A DNA stretch of 15,825 nt, taken from NCBI GenBank assembly GCA_023379465.1, contig JAMCTM010000037.1, positions 1-15,825 of the forward strand, given 5' to 3'. Positions 13,569-15,825 of this stretch are shown here, one piece after another (position 1 is the stretch's first letter; each line of letters begins with the position of its first letter). The notes under the pieces were generated by a model. The model saw only the letters and a list, made by a program, of their open reading frames with translations. It searched no databases and was not told the DNA's origin. The stretch comes from Patescibacteria group bacterium. GTDB lineage: Bacteria; Patescibacteria; Microgenomatia; Levybacterales; UBA12049. Both the position numbers and the translations under genes were made by a program.

Positions 13569-14846
13569 ATGCAATTTTCCCGCACTGTTTTAGGAAACGG
13601 CCTTCGGGTTTTAACTATCCCAATGCCATCATTTGAGAGCGCGACTGTTTTGGCAATGGTTGGGGCAGGCAGCCGCTATGAAAACCGCGGCAATAACGGC
13701 ATTTCCCACTTTTTGGAACACATGGCATTTAAAGGAACAGCCAAAAGGCCCTCCGCCATGGCGATTTCTTCTTTGATCGAGGGAATAGGCGGAGAATTTA
13801 ACGCCTTTACCGGCAAGGAGGAGACAGGCTATTACATTAAATCCTCGAAAAACCATATAGATTTGTGTTTGGATGTTTTGGCCGATATGCTGCAAAACTC
13901 GCTTTTGGATTCCAAGGAAATAGACAGAGAGCGGGGGGTGATTTTGGAAGAAATTAATCTCTACGAAGACACCCCGTCCAGAAAAATAGGGGATGTCTAC
14001 GAAAGACTTTTGTACGCCGATACGCCTTTGGGATGGGATATATCAGGGGAGAAAGAGGTCATCGGAAAGATTAACAGGAGTGATTTTGTTTCTTACATGT
14101 CGGGTCTTTACAGCGCCTCCAATATGACCCTTGTGATAGCAGGCGGCATAGATCCTAAAAAAGCCCTGGAAATGGCGGAAAGGTTTTTCGGCGGAATGAA
14201 TGTTTTTGCCACCAATAAATACGAGGAAGCTCCGGAGGGTAAGGATGAGCCTCAGGTTTTAATCAAAAGCCGCGAAACAGAACAGGCGCATATCGCCCTG
14301 GGGGTTCGGACTGTTTTCCTAAACCATAAGGACAGATATCCTTTGTCTATTTTAGCCGCTATCCTGGGAGGGGGAATGAGCAGCCGTCTTTTCCATGAGA
14401 TAAGAGAAAAAAGAGGACTTGCCTATTATGTCCGCAGTTCTTCGGATCACTACTCCGACTGCGGCAGTTTTGTTTCAACCGCCGGGGTTGACCCAAAAAG
14501 GATAGAAGAGGCAATAAAGGTGATGGTTGAGGAATACGGCAAGATTTCAAAAGTCAAAAGTCAAAAGTCAGCAATTACCAAGGAAGAACTGCAAAGAGCA
14601 AAGGAGCTTATAAAAGGGCATTTGGTGCTTGATCTTGAAGACAGCCGATCCGTGGCCAGCTTTTACGCTAACCAGGAACTTTTAGAAAAACAAATTTACA
14701 ATCCGGACCAGGTGATAGAAAAAATACGGCAGATAACCGTTGAGGATGTAGAACAGGCGGCTAAAAGGTATTTGTCCAGGCCTCTTAAGCTGGCGGTGAT
14801 AGGCAATTTTGCCGATGGACAAAGGTTTCGGAGTTTGATAAAGTAG
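13569..14846 (+). CDS. M16 family zinc metallopeptidase (processing-peptidase-like)
   Basis: A 425-residue peptidase of the insulinase/mitochondrial-processing-peptidase family, single-unit size. The N-terminal catalytic domain has the inverted zinc motif HFLEH at 47-51 (GISHFLEHMAFKGTAKRPS) and the distal Glu in RERGVILEEINLYED (E127 or E128), so it should be active. Also typical are GGEFNAFTGKEETGYY and the inactive-domain signature with GGGMSSRLFHEIREKRGLAY (about 263-282), which supplies the C-terminal Arg/Tyr pair. No signal peptide, so probably cytoplasmic; substrate unknown. A short AAAAGTC heptamer tract adds KVKSQKS before AITKEELQRAKELIKG, in a linker ahead of a conserved helix. Begins with a predicted leaderless promoter; ndk follows 144 bp later in the same direction. 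Confidence 0.92.
   Translation: MQFSRTVLGNGLRVLTIPMPSFESATVLAMVGAGSRYENRGNNGISHFLEHMAFKGTAKRPSAMAISSLIEGIGGEFNAFTGKEETGYYIKSSKNHIDLCLDVLADMLQNSLLDSKEIDRERGVILEEINLYEDTPSRKIGDVYERLLYADTPLGWDISGEKEVIGKINRSDFVSYMSGLYSASNMTLVIAGGIDPKKALEMAERFFGGMNVFATNKYEEAPEGKDEPQVLIKSRETEQAHIALGVRTVFLNHKDRYPLSILAAILGGGMSSRLFHEIREKRGLAYYVRSSSDHYSDCGSFVSTAGVDPKRIEEAIKVMVEEYGKISKVKSQKSAITKEELQRAKELIKGHLVLDLEDSRSVASFYANQELLEKQIYNPDQVIEKIRQITVEDVEQAAKRYLSRPLKLAVIGNFADGQRFRSLIK
14549..14569 (+). repeat. AAAAGTC heptamer tract in the M16 peptidase gene
   Basis: Three perfect AAAAGTC units, exactly 21 bases or seven codons, encoding the KVKSQKS-type insert. Identical unit to the tract in argS. Confidence 0.9.
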
Positions 14847-14874
14847 AGTTTATAGGCAAGGTAATTTATCGCTC

Positions 14875-14951
14875 GTGAATAAATTTTTTTGCGGGTGCAA
14901 CTCGTCCTGCTTGGCAGGACTCAGACATCCATCCTCAAAAAATTCATTCAC
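14875..14951. repeat. Imperfect inverted repeat enclosing element copy B
   Basis: GTGAATAAATTTTTT (14875-14889) and AAAAAATTCATTCAC (14937-14951) are inverted copies matching at 14 of 15 positions. They bracket a stretch with its own hairpin GTCCTGC-TTG-GCAGGAC (14904-14920). This is the layout of a small structured or MITE-like element rather than a terminator, since no T-run follows the inner stem. Confidence 0.7.
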
Positions 14952-14957
14952 TCGCTT
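14891..14957. repeat. Dispersed CTCGCTC element, copy B
   Basis: GCAACTCG...GACTCAGACATCC aligns to GTGAACTCGCTC...GCTCAAACATCC of copies C and D, and AAAAAATTCATTCACTCGCT aligns to the end of copy A. Located between the M16 gene and ndk. Confidence 0.55.
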
Positions 14958-14990
14958 TTACCAGTTGTCAGTATTATAGTTACTTCCATT

Positions 14991-15563
14991 ATGGAGCAGA
15001 CATTTGTTTTAATAAAGCCGGACGGGGTAAAAAGAGCCTTGGTGGGCGATCTTATCCACCGATTCGAGAGAATGGGTCTAAAGATCGCGGCCATGAAGAT
15101 GGTTTGGCCAAAGGAAGACCTTTTGATAAGACATTATAAGAGCGATGACGAAGACACCCTTAAAAGATGGGGAGAGAAAACACTTAAAACCTATACAAAA
15201 TACGGCAGAAACGCCTTGAAGGATTTGGGGACGGAGGATCCCTTGGAACTTGGAAAAATGGTTAGGGGATGGCTGTTTGACTATGTTTCTTCGGGCCCTA
15301 TGGTGGCAATGATTTTGGAGGGCAGGCACGCGGTTGAAAACGTGGTGAATCTGGCCGGCCCCACCATGCCTGTTAATGCTCCGTCAGGTTCCATAAGAGG
15401 GGATTATTCCACGGATTCCGCCGCCTATGCCAATGATGAGAAAAGGGGGGTTATGAATTTGGTTCACATATCCGCAAGCCTGGAGGAGGCAAATTTTGAG
15501 AAAACGCTTTGGTTTAGCCCGGAGGAGATCTTTGAATACAAAAGGGCGGAGGAATTTATTTAA
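14991..15563 (+). CDS. ndk: Nucleoside diphosphate kinase, long archaeal-like form
   Basis: Transfers the gamma-phosphate between nucleoside triphosphates and diphosphates through a phosphohistidine. The family start MEQTFVLIKPDGVKRALVGD is at 14991; the open frame extends further upstream (to a TTG at 14889), but that part lies in repeat sequence. Catalytic His is H159 in NLVHISAS; GPTMPVNAPSGSIRGDYS is the nucleotide-binding region, and SGPMVAMILEG is intact. The 190 residues exceed the usual 135-150: about 40 extra residues (52-95, including GEKTLKTYTKYGRNALKDLG) lie before SGPMVAM, and the RGDYS-to-His spacing is about ten longer (STDSAAYANDEKRGV). This extended form resembles archaeal and CPR NDKs. 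A TATTAT/TATAGT -10-like stretch at 14972-14980 suggests a very short leader. Confidence 0.93.
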   Translation: MEQTFVLIKPDGVKRALVGDLIHRFERMGLKIAAMKMVWPKEDLLIRHYKSDDEDTLKRWGEKTLKTYTKYGRNALKDLGTEDPLELGKMVRGWLFDYVSSGPMVAMILEGRHAVENVVNLAGPTMPVNAPSGSIRGDYSTDSAAYANDEKRGVMNLVHISASLEEANFEKTLWFSPEEIFEYKRAEEFI

Positions 15564-15660
15564 TCCGCATTTTCCTCCTGTGTTTCTGATCCGCTTAAAC
15601 CGGTTTGCACAATATCTTCCGAGTTTATGTCTTTTTCTGTTTTAATAGCTCTTCTGACAA
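15562..15660 (-). pseudogene. Possible remnant C-terminus of a lost gene
   Basis: On the minus strand about 33 codons read VRRAIKTEKDINSEDIVQTG, then LSGSETQEENAD and stop. The composition is protein-like, but an in-frame TAA lies just upstream and there is no start codon, so it may be the tail of a gene cut off by the transposon insertion beside it. It could also be chance. Confidence 0.2.
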
Positions 15661-15729
15661 AGACTTAACTTAACATATAAGAAAGTAGGGGATAATAAGA
15701 ACGAACTCACACTCCTGACATAACTATGC

Positions 15730-15735
15730 TACACT
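15730..15735 (+). promoter_or_regulatory. Possible extended -10 of the transposase gene
   Basis: TACACT with TGC directly upstream; no convincing -35. The predicted start near 15742 is two bases before the ATG at 15744. Confidence 0.25.
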
Positions 15736-15743
15736 AGATCAAT

Positions 15744-15825
15744 ATGTCAGATCTCTTAACTGCCCCAAGAGGTGAATTGATACAACTGATCTATGAATTA
15801 ACAGAGAGAGTTGAGATGTTAGAGG
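15744..15825 (+). CDS. Start of a probable IS66-type transposase, cut by the window edge
   Basis: Only 27 codons are visible: MSDLLTAPRGELIQLIYELT, then ERVEMLE. The heptad spacing of Leu, Ile and Val (ELIQLIYELTERVEMLE) fits the leucine-zipper-like N-terminus of IS66 TnpC transposases, in which such a coiled coil precedes the zinc-binding and DDE domains. The rest lies outside, so other coiled-coil proteins remain possible. No terminal inverted repeat could be identified upstream. Confidence 0.45.
   Translation, partial: MSDLLTAPRGELIQLIYELTERVEMLE

Noticed and set aside
14904..14920. Hairpin GTCCTGC-TTG-GCAGGAC as an intrinsic terminator of the M16 gene
   Set aside because: No T-run follows the stem, and it is part of an element similar to copies that lie upstream of other genes.
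14889..14990. N-terminal extension of ndk from the upstream TTG
   Set aside because: The added residues are encoded by the dispersed repeat and the family start MEQTFVLIKPDG is at 14991.

Overview
The window looks like chromosomal DNA from a Candidate Phyla Radiation (Patescibacteria) bacterium, most likely of the Microgenomates (OP11) lineage. This is inference from style rather than from a marker gene: short intergenic gaps, a four-helix-bundle 23S-IVP-like protein, a single-domain ComEC beside ComEA, Phe-terminated secreted proteins, signal peptides of the type FVICHLSFVICLF, and 7-bp tandem repeats running through housekeeping genes. The standard genetic code fits every reading frame.

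Layout. 1-390 (+): small four-helix-bundle protein. 387-5698 (-): a five-gene cell-surface cluster, read right to left: a six-helix membrane protein with a coiled-coil tail (5698-5102), secreted protein A (5001-4195), membrane-anchored DUF916-like protein A (4179-3052), secreted protein B (2901-1453) and membrane-anchored DUF916-like protein B (1406-387). The last four form two tandem pairs of [secreted protein ending TPTF + DUF916-like anchor], which resembles the division of labour in Firmicute WxL loci. Three of the four share the same 5' leader and signal-peptide cassette although their mature parts differ. 5815-10207 (+): leuS, comEA and comEC. 10216-10956 (-): two small unrecognised genes, the first of which meets comEC tail to tail. 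11044-12786 (+): argS, divergent from them. 12830-13386 (-): a RelE/RHH-type toxin-antitoxin pair. 13569-14846 (+): M16 zinc peptidase. 14991-15563 (+): archaeal-like long nucleoside diphosphate kinase. 15744-end (+): start of a probable IS66-type transposase.

No gap exceeds about 180 bp and no tRNA, rRNA, CRISPR array or convincing intrinsic terminator is visible. The most striking signals outside the genes are repeats. Heptanucleotide tandem tracts (AAAATGC, ACAAATT, AAAAGTC, AAATGAC) are spliced in frame into LeuRS, ArgRS (twice), the M16 peptidase and three signal peptides. A separate dispersed element built on CTCGCTC occurs four times, always upstream of a gene. Several promoters place the -10 box so close to the start codon that leaderless or nearly leaderless transcripts are predicted.

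How the genes work together: the minus-strand cluster probably builds a surface layer or adhesive structure; comEA/comEC serve DNA uptake; leuS, argS and ndk are housekeeping; the toxin-antitoxin pair and the transposase are accessory insertions between them.
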